DNA of 64,000 nucleotides from Solibacillus daqui (GTDB lineage: Bacteria; Bacillota; Bacilli; Bacillales_A; Planococcaceae), in NCBI RefSeq assembly GCF_028747805.1, contig NZ_CP114887.1:1481501-1545500 (forward strand), written 5' to 3'. Position 1 is the first letter of the stretch. Each line of letters starts with the position of its first letter. Below the pieces are notes generated by a model. The model was given only the letters and a program-made list of their open reading frames with translations, was not told where the DNA came from and ran no database searches. The translations under genes and the position numbers were made by a program. Of the stretch, positions 1-8,726 are shown piece after piece.

Positions 1-24
1 AACGAAGCTAAGGGGGGATGAACA

Positions 25-357
25 TTGGAAGCGAAAAAACAACAAATTGAATGTCACAACTGTCATGAAATGATGATCATTGATTTTGAAACAGCAACTT
101 TTGCGACAGCAGTTCAAGTTATAAATGGTAAAAAATCTGAAACACGTACATATCTAGAAAAATGCCCAAACTGTGACGCTGTAAATAAAGTAACAAGTGA
201 CAACAAAGAGGAGTGGGGGAAACGTAAAGGACCAAATGTAAAATTCTTTATGTATTCAGGAATGTTTGGCTGTATAGCATTTTTGGGCCTAGGTATACTT
301 GCGATTTATTTCGCATTTAAAGGGCTAGGTTTTGTAATGGACTGGCTAATCAAATAA
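25..357 (+). CDS. Small zinc-ribbon membrane protein, unknown function
   Basis: A 110-residue protein. It has two CxxC knuckles, C10/C13 and C47/C50, consistent with a zinc ribbon, and one hydrophobic helix at about residues 78-102 near the C-terminus. I infer an anchored cytosolic zinc domain. The start is a TTG seven bases after a strong AGGGGGG ribosome site at 11-17; the ATG inside that stretch is out of frame. A terminator follows directly, so it is the last gene of its transcript. I do not recognise a named family. Confidence 0.7.
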   Translation: MEAKKQQIECHNCHEMMIIDFETATFATAVQVINGKKSETRTYLEKCPNCDAVNKVTSDNKEEWGKRKGPNVKFFMYSGMFGCIAFLGLGILAIYFAFKGLGFVMDWLIK

Positions 358-368
358 ATCAGTATTGT

Positions 369-405
369 GATTGAAAAGAAATTGCTTCTTTTCAATCTTT
401 TTTTT
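369..405 (+). terminator. Rho-independent terminator
   Basis: A 12-13 bp stem (GATTGAAAAGAA paired with TTCTTTTCAATC) is followed by eight T. It closes the zinc-ribbon gene and stands directly before the dehydrogenase remnant. Confidence 0.85.
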
Positions 406-413
406 GAGAAATA

Positions 414-632
414 ATGGCCGAGGTTATTATGCGGGATGAAAAACGCATTATTCCAAGTGTGGCTTATTTACAGGGGCAATACGGCTATAATCATTTATGC
501 TTAGGTGTACCGGCGATTTTAGGTGGCAATGGGATAGAAAATATTGTAGAACTGGATTTATTAATAGAAGAAAAAGAGGCGTTGCAAGTATCGGCTTCGG
601 TTGTAAAGGAACTAATCGATATATGTGACTGA
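414..632 (+). pseudogene. C-terminal fragment of a lactate/malate dehydrogenase
   Basis: The 72-codon frame reads like the last part of the NAD-dependent L-lactate/malate dehydrogenase family: RDEKRIIPSVAYLQGQYG, then LGVPAILGGNGIE and an acidic amphipathic C-terminal helix. The whole N-terminal Rossmann domain and the catalytic His-Asp region (about 230 residues) are absent. The frame begins only eight bases after a terminator and lacks a convincing ribosome site, so I read it as a deletion remnant. A translated small protein cannot be excluded. The family assignment comes from the GVPAILGGNG motif. Confidence 0.7.
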
Positions 633-665
633 ATGGATTAAGATGTGCCACATCACATGAATTCG

Positions 666-674
666 TGCTATAAT
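666..674 (+). promoter_or_regulatory. Extended -10 promoter for the 702-911 gene
   Basis: TGCTATAAT is a perfect TATAAT with the TGn extension. It lies 28 bases before the ATG of the next gene. No good -35 is visible, as is usual for extended -10 promoters. Confidence 0.55.
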
Positions 675-701
675 GAATGATTCGTGGAGGTGTAAACGAC
701 A

Positions 702-911
702 ATGAGTAAAAAATGGACAATCCATTCGATTCGTGAATACGTAGAAAAAAATACAGATACGAAATTACTTTCAACAGAATTTAAAGGTTTTTCACAAAAG
801 CTTGATTTTCAATGTGCTTGTGGCAATACCTTTCAAAAACCGTGGAAGAAATTTAAAGAAAATAAGCAACAAAAATGTGAAGTTTGTCAGCCACCTAAGG
901 AATCACGCTAA
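702..911 (+). CDS. Small zinc-finger-like protein, unknown function
   Basis: A 69-residue basic protein with a GGAGGTG ribosome site 10 bases before the ATG and its own extended -10 promoter. Four cysteines (C38, C40, C59, C62) form a CxC...CxxC cluster around an aromatic core (F35, F44, W48), like short treble-clef or zinc-ribbon domains found as repeats in larger proteins. I infer a zinc-binding, possibly nucleic-acid-binding, single-domain protein. I cannot name the family. Confidence 0.6.
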   Translation: MSKKWTIHSIREYVEKNTDTKLLSTEFKGFSQKLDFQCACGNTFQKPWKKFKENKQQKCEVCQPPKESR

Positions 912-973
912 TTAATTATAAGCATAAGCCTGTATTGAAGGGGCAGTGGTGGTTACATAAAACTACCAAATAT

Positions 974-1014
974 AAAAGGGTCTATCCAGAAAGTGATTTC
1001 AGGATAGACCTTTT
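974..1014. terminator. Bidirectional terminator
   Basis: AAAAGGGTCTATCC pairs with GGATAGACCTTTT around a 12-base loop. It sits between convergent genes at 702-911 (+) and 1066-2352 (-) and can serve both. Confidence 0.8.
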
Positions 1015-1065
1015 GCCATTTGACGAGCGATAATTGATTTTCCCATTAATATTGGTAAAGTGCAA

Positions 1066-2352
1066 TTATTCAATTACTGGCTCAGCGTTTGCCTTTTTGA
1101 GTTCAGGGTGAGCCATTTCAATAATGGATGTGCGTAATAATAGAATTACAATCAGTATTAAAATTAAACCGCTAACAAGTAAAATGTATTGCGCTGGTAC
1201 GAAGTCATATAAAAATCCGTAAGCAAGTGTTCCAATCGGCATCGCACTCATCGCCATCATTTCAACAATTCCAAAAACACGACCACGATATTCCTCATCA
1301 ATAGTTGTTTGCATCATGACGCCAATTGGGGTATTAGTAATGACACCAAGTCCACCGAAAATAAACATAATGATAAAGTAATAAATGAAATTCATCATGC
1401 TTGAAAAATCAAAGAATAATGGTAAACCAACAAATATAACAAGTAATGCCATTAAAAATGTCGAGCGTTTTACGAGCAATAATGGAAATTTAACAGTCGA
1501 ACGAGAAGCGAAATAAATGGATGTGATGAATACCCCGATAGCTCCTCCTGCTTCAATGATCCCAATTAATTTCGGATCAATCTGTAATAACGTTAGTAAA
1601 ATGAAATTATGACCAACGTTAACGGAAGTGAAAAATAAATTTAACCATAGTGCAGTCCATAAGATGGCTTTGATTACTGGTTTTTTATTGACATAGCGGA
1701 ATCCAGCTTTAAAGCTTTCGAACATTGTTTCTTTTTGGGAATCTGTCGTTGCTTGTTGTTTTTTATACAGCTGGAAATTCATAGTTGCTTCTAAAGTAAG
1801 TGTAATTATTGAAGCGATGATGAAAATTGATAAGAAAATTTCCATTGATACGAAGCCAAATAACATTCCGCCAAAAATCGGACCACCAATTCCAGATACT
1901 GAAAACGCTAGTTGGTTAAAGCTCATCGCCTTTTGGATTCTTGTTTCATCAACTAAATTGGCAATAGATGCAGAAAATGCAACACTTGTGAATGTGCTGA
2001 AAATGCTATTAAACACGGTAGCGGTATAAATTGCTGCCAATGATAAACCAAATTGTTGTGTATAAAGCAGAAGTGTCGCAACTGTTAAGATGACGCCTGC
2101 CTGCCCACCTAGCACCAGTTTTTTTCGAGACATGCGATCCCCTAATATTCCCGCAATTGGTGCCATAATTGTACGTGGCAAATAGCTTAAAATAATATTG
2201 AACGCAAAGCTTAACGATGAACCCGTTAACGATAAGATATACATACTAATACCAAAACTATAAACATGTGACCCAAGCGAACCGATCATTTTACTCACTA
2301 GAAATGTGTATAAATGGTAGGTCGCTTTTTTTAATTTTGCCTGTTCATTCAT
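1066..2352 (-). CDS. MFS exporter (macrolide-efflux/EntS-like group)
   Basis: About 428 residues with roughly 12 hydrophobic helices. The loop between helices 2 and 3 carries the MFS signature GDRMSRKK, and the N- and C-halves are joined by a cytoplasmic stretch near residue 200 (KKQQATTDSQKE). The fold resembles the MFS_3 group that contains macrolide and enterobactin exporters; the substrate is unknown. I chose the ATG at 2352 because the AAAAGGGG site lies eight bases before it; a TTG two codons earlier lies too close. It is divergent from an XRE-TPR regulator, and the 5' leader contains one of three shared palindromes, so that regulator probably controls it. Confidence 0.8.
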   Translation of the reverse strand: MNEQAKLKKATYHLYTFLVSKMIGSLGSHVYSFGISMYILSLTGSSLSFAFNIILSYLPRTIMAPIAGILGDRMSRKKLVLGGQAGVILTVATLLLYTQQFGLSLAAIYTATVFNSIFSTFTSVAFSASIANLVDETRIQKAMSFNQLAFSVSGIGGPIFGGMLFGFVSMEIFLSIFIIASIITLTLEATMNFQLYKKQQATTDSQKETMFESFKAGFRYVNKKPVIKAILWTALWLNLFFTSVNVGHNFILLTLLQIDPKLIGIIEAGGAIGVFITSIYFASRSTVKFPLLLVKRSTFLMALLVIFVGLPLFFDFSSMMNFIYYFIIMFIFGGLGVITNTPIGVMMQTTIDEEYRGRVFGIVEMMAMSAMPIGTLAYGFLYDFVPAQYILLVSGLILILIVILLLRTSIIEMAHPELKKANAEPVIE

Positions 2353-2368
2353 GTGCAATACCCCTTTT

Positions 2369-2493
2369 GTTTAATCTTATTAAACTTATCATAACGGATG
2401 ATTTGAATAATAGCAACCACAAAGTTTAATTTAATTAAAAATATTTTAGTTTTAAAATTAAATTCTCTTACATATTGTTTAATTGTATTAAAA
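2369..2493. promoter_or_regulatory. Three copies of a 17-bp palindrome, candidate operators
   Basis: The divergent promoter region holds GTTTAAT-N3-ATTAAAC at 2369-2385 (perfect) and two copies ending in ATTAAAA at 2424-2440 and 2477-2493. The starts are 55 and 53 bp apart, close to five helical turns. The sites lie between the MFS gene and the XRE-TPR regulator gene. They are likely binding sites of that regulator, but this is inference and the background is AT-rich. Confidence 0.55.
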
Positions 2494-2544
2494 TATTTCT
2501 TTCGTCATGTGGATTTGTTACACTGTTTGTAGTGAGGTGGCAAC

Positions 2545-3798
2545 GTGATTAATATTGGTGAAAAAATTAAACAGCTACGTAAAGAACGAAAAATGACGCT
2601 TGCACAAGTAGCAGGGGACAGGCTATCAAAAGGGATGCTCAGTTTAATTGAAAACGGCAAAGCCCAGCCTTCAATGGAAAGCTTGCAACATATTGCAAAG
2701 CAGCTGGGTATTGATGTGTCAGAGTTGATGCAGTCGAAGAATTCTCAGGAACTGAAAGAGTTTTATTTAAGAGTAGAAGCATTAGCGACAGAATTGAAAA
2801 AAATATATGAAGATGATGAGCATCGTGCAAAATGTGAAGAAATTTATTCGCTAGTCGAGCCCTATATCAAAGAGGACAAGTTAAATGGCAATACATTTGA
2901 AGAAATTCGCTTGACGGATATGTATCATTTAATGCGTTACTACTTAGAAATGACACGTGAAACAGCGGGCTTTGAAAGCTGTATTGAGCGCTATAAGCAA
3001 ATTTATGCACATTCAAAAGTAGTGAAACGCTATGGTGACCTCGGTGGTATAGAATTTAATTGGAAAAACTATGAAAACGCTATTAATTGGATGCTAAAGG
3101 GTGTTGAATACATTGAGCAGTTTGATGGATTTATAGGTGAAATCGAAAAATTGGATTTATACTATAATTTAACTGTTATCTACGCTGCACATAATAATGA
3201 GGCAGAATCAGAAAAATATTTGCAGCTGTCATTAAAAATTGCGCATGAGAAAAAAATATTGTATCGCATAAATGATTTTTATCGCTATTTATTTTTTATG
3301 CAGTTGAACAAGAGAGACGGGGAAAAGGCGCAAACTTATTTAGATAAAATTCGTGCGTTTTCAGTTATTTTGCAAGATCCGCTTGATTTGGTTATGGAGG
3401 ACTTATTGCAATTGGCGTATTGGAATCAAATTGAAAATGATTATGAACGAGTAATTTCAACAGAATTTAATTATCGGAATTTTGCTACCAAAATTCGAAC
3501 GCAATTAGATCAGTTTATAGTCGGAGAGCAGGCCTATGCGCATTATCATTTGCAACAAGTAGAAGAAGCCTATGCACTATTAAAGGATATTGCTGGTCCT
3601 GAAATTTTCCATCATCCATTGGACGCAGCGCGCATTTATCGCTCTTTTGCTATTCGTGCACTTTGTTATTTGGCGCAGGGTGATGTAGAAAATGCCAAGC
3701 GCGACATTTTATACGCGGCAAATGGTGTGAAAGACTTCGCCTCATCGCTTGATAAGACATTTATTGACGATGCATATACAAAAATTATGAAAAATTAA
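2545..3798 (+). CDS. XRE-family regulator with TPR domain (NprR/Rgg/PlcR-like)
   Basis: A 417-residue cytosolic regulator. Residues 5-60 form a Cro/C1-type helix-turn-helix (IKQLRKERKMTLAQVAGDRL, then SLIENGK). The remaining 350 residues are all-helical with repeated A/Y/L patterns typical of TPR hairpins, as in the RNPP peptide-sensing regulators; NprR is of nearly the same length. In that family a re-imported peptide binds the TPR and switches DNA binding. No peptide gene is visible directly downstream, where a terminator follows at once, so the ligand is unknown. The GTG start follows GAGGTGG. It is divergent from an MFS exporter, its probable target. Confidence 0.75.
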   Translation: MINIGEKIKQLRKERKMTLAQVAGDRLSKGMLSLIENGKAQPSMESLQHIAKQLGIDVSELMQSKNSQELKEFYLRVEALATELKKIYEDDEHRAKCEEIYSLVEPYIKEDKLNGNTFEEIRLTDMYHLMRYYLEMTRETAGFESCIERYKQIYAHSKVVKRYGDLGGIEFNWKNYENAINWMLKGVEYIEQFDGFIGEIEKLDLYYNLTVIYAAHNNEAESEKYLQLSLKIAHEKKILYRINDFYRYLFFMQLNKRDGEKAQTYLDKIRAFSVILQDPLDLVMEDLLQLAYWNQIENDYERVISTEFNYRNFATKIRTQLDQFIVGEQAYAHYHLQQVEEAYALLKDIAGPEIFHHPLDAARIYRSFAIRALCYLAQGDVENAKRDILYAANGVKDFASSLDKTFIDDAYTKIMKN

Positions 3799-3799
3799 T

Positions 3800-3845
3800 A
3801 ACGTTCCATTGCTCAAATTTTTTGGGTAATGGGCGTTTTTTTATC
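3800..3845 (+). terminator. Terminator after the XRE-TPR gene
   Basis: An imperfect hairpin (AACGTTCCATT against AATGGGCGTT) is followed by seven T, right after the stop codon. Confidence 0.75.
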
Positions 3846-4009
3846 TAAATTTATTTAGTAATATTTAGTGTAAATGTCGAAAAATGTTCGATAAAATTCT
3901 GAAAAATAATATAAATATGTGATATATTTGCTACATAAATTGACGGAACTTGTAAATTATATGGTTAATTTGTTGGTTTCGTATGAAAAATAAGAATGGA
4001 GATATTGTA

Positions 4010-5689
4010 ATGAAGTTAAATGTAAAGGCAAAATTACAGTTATCATTTGGGGTAGTGTTAGCATTACTGATGCTTTTTGCCGCAGTAATTTTATACAGCT
4101 TAAATGAACATAACAAAACGCTAGATAGCATTGATCAAGATACAAAAATGGGTAATTTATATAATGATGTCGCGTTCCAAACAGTTCGTGCCAACGCAGC
4201 AATTCGAGGCTATATGCTATACAAGGAAGATAATATGCGTGCCAACCATTATGAAATCCGCGACACGCTTGCTGCTTCGGTTGAACAGCTAAAAAATATG
4301 GGGGCGGAAAGTGATAAATTTGCCGAATTCGAACAAAAGCTAGCTGCATGGGAAGGCTCAATTGATAATGAAATTTTACCGTTAATGGACGCCAACAAGA
4401 TGGCTGAAGCTCAAAAAGTAGCAAAGCCAGTACTTGGCGCTGGGTCTCAAGAGCTTGTAGAATTTGGAAAGTCGATGGCGAATGAAGTAAATGAAGAAAT
4501 AAATCAACTGATTGCTCATTCTAAGGAACAAATGCGTACAACGTTTATTGAAACGGTAGCTCTCGCGCTTATCTCGATTATTGTTAGCATAGCTATTTCG
4601 ACTATTTTTGCACGTCGAATTGCACTGAACATGCAATCTGTTATGGCGGGTATGAATGAATTTGCACAAGGCAATTTACTAACGAAATTAAAAGTTACTT
4701 CCAAGGATGAATTTGGACAGCTTGCGAGCTCATTCAATGCAATGGCAGACCGCTTACGTGACACGATGCGTCAGGTGGGGAATTCGTCAGAGCAAGTTGC
4801 GGGCACATCGCAACAATTAACAGCGAGCAGTATGGAAGTTAGTAAGGCAACAGAGGTAGTAACGGAATCCATTCAAGAAATTTCACTTGGAATGGGTGAT
4901 CAACAACAAATGACAAGTGATTCGAAAGCATTTTCGGACCATATAATGAAAAAAGTGTTTGATATTTCAGAGAGCATTGAACAAGTAAATAGTGCTTCTG
5001 CTTATACGAAGGAAAAAATTACGGCGGGTCGTCAATCGGTACGTAATGTTATTGGGCAAATGGATATTATTAGTGACAATACATCGGAATTAAATGTTCG
5101 TGTGAAAGAATTGGATGGTAATACAAGTGCTATTGCTTCAGCCGTACAAGTGATTAAAAATATTGCTGATCAAACGAATTTATTGGCGCTTAATGCGTCG
5201 ATTGAAGCAGCACGAGCAGGGGAAGCAGGGAAAGGTTTTGCGGTCGTTGCGAGTGAAGTTCGAAAGCTGGCAGATGAATCCAATATTGCGGCAACGGAAA
5301 TTGAACAAGTGGTACAAAATATAGTGGAAAGTACGCGTATCATTGAAGAGGATATTACGAATAATGATCAATCCGTAGATATTGGGAAGGAAAAAGTAGA
5401 AGAAACACGTGAAAACTTCCTGAAAATTGATGCGGCCATTGACCAAGTTGAAGAGGAAACAAAGGCTGTAACGCAAGCAATTAAAGAGGTACTGAGCGAT
5501 GTCGAGAAGCTAGTTGGAGAAATCAATGATATTAATGAAGTAACCGTGAATTCTAGTGATAGTATTCAAAGTGTGGCAGCCGCTTCCGAGGAGCAAAATG
5601 CGGCGATGGAAGAAGTAGCAGCCGCGTCAACTTATTTAGCAGAAATGGCTGTAGAACTTCAAGAATCGATTCAATCGTTTAAATATTAA
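4010..5689 (+). CDS. Methyl-accepting chemotaxis protein
   Basis: A 559-residue chemoreceptor. A first membrane helix lies at residues 10-32, followed by an extracytoplasmic region of about 150 residues with the helical pattern of a four-helix-bundle sensor. A second membrane helix (about 182-203) is followed by HAMP and a long signalling coiled coil. The conserved hairpin tip [20 protein letters not shown] lies near residues 382-401 and is the CheA/CheW contact site. I chose the ATG at 4010, preceded by GGAGA; an in-frame ATG at 3983 has no ribosome site. It is a lone gene here; a cheW gene lies at 47333-47815. The ligand is unknown. Confidence 0.9.
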   Translation: MKLNVKAKLQLSFGVVLALLMLFAAVILYSLNEHNKTLDSIDQDTKMGNLYNDVAFQTVRANAAIRGYMLYKEDNMRANHYEIRDTLAASVEQLKNMGAESDKFAEFEQKLAAWEGSIDNEILPLMDANKMAEAQKVAKPVLGAGSQELVEFGKSMANEVNEEINQLIAHSKEQMRTTFIETVALALISIIVSIAISTIFARRIALNMQSVMAGMNEFAQGNLLTKLKVTSKDEFGQLASSFNAMADRLRDTMRQVGNSSEQVAGTSQQLTASSMEVSKATEVVTESIQEISLGMGDQQQMTSDSKAFSDHIMKKVFDISESIEQVNSASAYTKEKITAGRQSVRNVIGQMDIISDNTSELNVRVKELDGNTSAIASAVQVIKNIADQTNLLALNASIEAARAGEAGKGFAVVASEVRKLADESNIAATEIEQVVQNIVESTRIIEEDITNNDQSVDIGKEKVEETRENFLKIDAAIDQVEEETKAVTQAIKEVLSDVEKLVGEINDINEVTVNSSDSIQSVAAASEEQNAAMEEVAAASTYLAEMAVELQESIQSFKY

Positions 5690-5738
5690 GCATAATTACG
5701 TTACGGCCTGTTACAAAACGGCATAAACAGTGTTCATA

Positions 5739-5784
5739 AAAAAAGACACAAAATGATGTTTTAACATTGTTTGTGTCTTTTTGT
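5739..5784. terminator. Terminator after the chemoreceptor gene
   Basis: AAAAAGACACAAA pairs with TTTGTGTCTTTTT. The loop is long, but the stem is perfect and ends in a T run. Confidence 0.8.
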
Positions 5785-5956
5785 GTATTGCCAATATTAG
5801 TTGTTAGTAAACTAACTGAAAAGATTTCAAATAGTGAAAGTGTTCCCATTTCCAACATTTCTAAATTTATTTTTATATAATTAACCTATTATTCACAGAC
5901 TTGTATGTGTTTTCTTGGGGTTCTAAAATGATTAAAAATAGAAGGGGAAGAGTGCT

Positions 5957-6487
5957 ATGAATTTAGGGTTGAAAAAAGATGAAGTGAAATTGGTTCCGTA
6001 TAATGAGAATTGGAAAAGTGCTTTTCTTATTGTCAAAAAGGAGTTAATAGAATGTGTAAAGCTGCAGGGCAGTCAAATCGAGCATATTGGAAGTACGTCC
6101 ATTGAAGGGATTCAGGCAAAACCAATAATTGATATTTTAATCGGTGTAAAAAATCTAAATTTGTTAGATAAAGCATTTTTTTCGAATCTGCGAAAAGCGG
6201 GTTTTTATCGATTACAGGTACAGAGACCAAATGAAATTGTCTGTGCTAAGTTTACGGATGAATCCTTTGAAACGAAAACGCATTTTCTTCATATCGTGGA
6301 ACTCAATAAAGAAAAGTGGAATCAAATGCTCTTTTTTAGAGATTACTTGAATGCAAATGAAGAGGTAAAGAATCAATATCAAGCCTTGAAAAATGATTTC
6401 TTTTCTACAAATTTGAATGGAATTAATGCATATACAGAATTTAAGGAGCAATTTATTCAATCGATATTTTCAAAAATGGAGGAGTAA
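5957..6487 (+). CDS. GrpB family protein (nucleotidyltransferase-like)
   Basis: A 176-residue protein of the GrpB/UPF0157 family, whose fold belongs to the nucleotidyltransferase superfamily. Visible family motifs are LVPYNENWKSAF at residues 13-24, the invariant IEHIGSTSIEGIQAKPIIDI at 41-60, and the HFLHIVE strand in the middle. The biochemical role of free-standing GrpB proteins is not established; the core resembles the CoaE-fused domain. The ribosome site AAGGGGAAG precedes the ATG. A short, broken cupin frame follows three bases after the stop and uses this gene's end as its ribosome site. Confidence 0.85.
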   Translation: MNLGLKKDEVKLVPYNENWKSAFLIVKKELIECVKLQGSQIEHIGSTSIEGIQAKPIIDILIGVKNLNLLDKAFFSNLRKAGFYRLQVQRPNEIVCAKFTDESFETKTHFLHIVELNKEKWNQMLFFRDYLNANEEVKNQYQALKNDFFSTNLNGINAYTEFKEQFIQSIFSKMEE

Positions 6488-6489
6488 TA

Positions 6490-6573
6490 ATGGAATTTTT
6501 TAGTTTTGCTAAAGAACACGGTCGAATAGTGACTCACGCAAGGTATTCAAACAGTAAATTCTTTGCGTCATAA
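6490..6573 (+). pseudogene. N-terminal stub of a cupin-like protein
   Basis: A 27-codon frame starts at an ATG with GGAGGAG just upstream, inside the end of the GrpB-like gene. It reads MEFFSFAKEHGRIVT, which resembles the beginning of small bacterial cupins ('F.FAKE.GR..T.FDSNF'), then goes to a stop with no cupin core behind it. I infer a truncated second gene of the operon. The similarity is from memory and short, so confidence is low. Confidence 0.35.
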
Positions 6574-6610
6574 CCAAGCAGTGCGCTCTACGCTTTTCTT
6601 ATTGCAACCT

Positions 6611-6892
6611 TTACTTGAAATATGCTCTATATGCTGCGATAAAAGCTTCTGGTGAAGATTTCACGATATACGTAAATACACCTTGTAGCGAATGTAAATA
6701 GAGAATACCACCTTGATTTGCAATTTCTCGATAAGAAAAATCCATCACATCCTTAATCGGAAACTCTCTATACTGTGTAACGACCTTATCATTGTATAAG
6801 TAAATGCTTCGGTTATGTTCAATTTCAAACTGTTCAATACTTGTCACTTTTCTTTCTATTTTTATATAAGGATGTTGCGCTATCAAGCTCAT
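6611..6892 (-). CDS. Conserved small protein, PH-like fold possible
   Basis: A 93-residue protein with an excellent AGGAGG site seven bases before the ATG. It is predicted to be mostly beta strands ending in one helix (SSPEAFIAAYRAYF). Alternating strands (IYLYNDKVVTQYREFPIKDV, GGILYLHSLQGVFTYIV) and a terminal helix are the layout of bacterial PH domains. There is no signal peptide or membrane helix. I do not recognise a named family and give no function. Confidence 0.6.
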   Translation of the reverse strand: MSLIAQHPYIKIERKVTSIEQFEIEHNRSIYLYNDKVVTQYREFPIKDVMDFSYREIANQGGILYLHSLQGVFTYIVKSSPEAFIAAYRAYFK

Positions 6893-7186
6893 ATGATCCT
6901 CCTAAAACAAAGACTTATTATTATTATTATATCACAAACAGATTATTTATTTGCCGACTTTCAGATCCTTCCATATCATCCTCCAAAAAACTTGATTTTA
7001 ACTATGGGATCATCTCATTTCCTTAAATGGATCTTCAACAAACTGGCCCGTTTATTATATAACTTGAGATATTTTATTTTGAATGACTTTGTTACTTTTT
7101 AATGATTTAAACAACTTTATTATCACAAAACAAACACTTCTTCCAGAGCATCTTGTCGAAACAAGGCAATAGGAAGCGATGTAAAA
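6893..7186. other. Gene-free AT-rich stretch
   Basis: I see no supported gene here. The part next to 6892 carries the ribosome site and presumably the promoter of the minus-strand gene. The rest is AT-rich, with (ATT)n-like tracts near 6910-6935. Confidence 0.5.
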
Positions 7187-7232
7187 AAACAACGGTGGAT
7201 CTGCACTATATGCTAATCCACCGTTGTTTGTC
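7187..7232 (-). terminator. Terminator of the amidohydrolase gene
   Basis: A perfect 14-bp stem (AAACAACGGTGGAT with its complement) has a 15-base loop. Read on the minus strand it ends in a T run, 40 bases past the amidohydrolase stop. Confidence 0.85.
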
Positions 7233-7269
7233 TATTTACATACCATCTATTACATGATGCTTGCTTAGT

Positions 7270-8604
7270 TTAATCTACACAAGCCGCTTCCCATTTCTCC
7301 ATAAAAGCCTGCATAGATTTATTAAATTCTTCTTCACTTGGAATACTTCTTAGAATTTCTTCTTCGTTGTATACTTTTCCACCTTTAACGATGAATTCGA
7401 TATCCTGTGTATGTTTAATATTTTCTAGTGGATTGTTGCTTAGGATGACTAGATCTGCAATTTTTCCTTCTTGCAGTGTTCCAATATCATTTAAATTAAT
7501 TGAATTAGCCGCATTCACAGTCGCTGCCTGTAGAGCCTCTAATTCGGTAAAACCAATCTCGACAAATATTTCAAGTTCGCGGTGTATAGCCATTCCTGGG
7601 TAAGTAAACAATAATGCTGGGGTATCGGTTCCAGCAACCACCGTTCCTCCCATATCATAATAGGTTTTAGCGATTGCTTTTGTTAAATTATTTATAATGG
7701 CAGTCCTTGATTTTATAGAATCAACATACTGTGTATTCTTATTCCACTCATCCATCATTAAATTTAACTTAACAAGAGATTCGATCACATTATTTTTAGG
7801 TGACCAAATGTTAGGATATTGCATAGATTGATCGAAAACTACCATTGTTGGGCATAGTTTTACATTGTAACTCAACATTTTCTCACAAAGTTCCTTTATT
7901 TTTTCTTGATCCGGGTTTTCCCAATCGATATGACTCCATTCCTCTTGGTCTACTAATGGATTCCAACCTTTATAAATTTCTTGTGCAAAACCAGATGCAT
8001 GTTCAATCCAATTAACACCTAATTCAGCTGCATCTAAAGCTGTTAACTCTTTTGAATTCATTAAATCACAGGTAACTTCCAAGTTGTACTTCTTCGCCTC
8101 ATCTACAGCCGCTGCCATAACCTCTTTTTTGATCCATCCATACAATTTAACAAACTTTGCTCCCACTTCTACTTGTCTACGGACTTCTTTCCGCGCTTCT
8201 TCTGGATCATCTGTAACGAAATTACCATAGCTAGTTGGTCCCCATTGTCCAGGGGTACCGTCAATCATTCGATCTGAAGCGTACACTCTTGGAGTCGGTG
8301 CATGATCCGGTTTTTCAATTAAATTTTGAAGTAAGATCACATTACCCGCTGCATTCCGTACTGTTGTTACCCCTGATGCAACAAAATGTGGTGCGTATCT
8401 TTCGTTAATATGACAATGCATATCGATTAGACCTGGAATGATATATTTTCCTTTTGCATCAAGTGTTGCTACGCCTTCAGGTAATGCATCAGACTGTTTT
8501 ATCATTCTTTTAATCTTATTCCCTTCAATTTCAATTGCCCCGATAAAAGATCCCCCATTCTCCACATCAATAATCGTTCCATTTTTGATTAATAATTGTT
8601 CCAT
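7270..8604 (-). CDS. Metal-dependent amidohydrolase (imidazolonepropionase/prolidase-like)
   Basis: A 444-residue TIM-barrel amidohydrolase with no signal peptide. A small beta-sandwich at both ends brackets the barrel (IIDVENGG at the start, GKIADLVILSNNP near the end). Metal-site motifs are GLIDMHCH (about residue 61), FVKLYGW with the bridging lysine (about 151), WIEHASG (about 200) and AGTDTPAL (about 323). The strand that usually supplies a further histidine reads VTCDLMNS, so that ligand appears replaced. The substrate is unknown; cyclic amides or X-Pro peptides are typical of the group. The ribosome site AGGAGGAA is strong. It is divergent from an Rgg-like regulator, which may control it. 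Confidence 0.8.
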   Translation of the reverse strand: MEQLLIKNGTIIDVENGGSFIGAIEIEGNKIKRMIKQSDALPEGVATLDAKGKYIIPGLIDMHCHINERYAPHFVASGVTTVRNAAGNVILLQNLIEKPDHAPTPRVYASDRMIDGTPGQWGPTSYGNFVTDDPEEARKEVRRQVEVGAKFVKLYGWIKKEVMAAAVDEAKKYNLEVTCDLMNSKELTALDAAELGVNWIEHASGFAQEIYKGWNPLVDQEEWSHIDWENPDQEKIKELCEKMLSYNVKLCPTMVVFDQSMQYPNIWSPKNNVIESLVKLNLMMDEWNKNTQYVDSIKSRTAIINNLTKAIAKTYYDMGGTVVAGTDTPALLFTYPGMAIHRELEIFVEIGFTELEALQAATVNAANSINLNDIGTLQEGKIADLVILSNNPLENIKHTQDIEFIVKGGKVYNEEEILRSIPSEEEFNKSMQAFMEKWEAACVD

Positions 8605-8726
8605 TTTTAATTCCTCCTTCGTGATATTCCATATATTTCTTCTTATGGTTTTATTGTATATTGATTAAAACAATAGGTTTTCAAAATTGTCATATAGTGG
8701 AATGTTTTGTTTCAGGGGGGATATAC

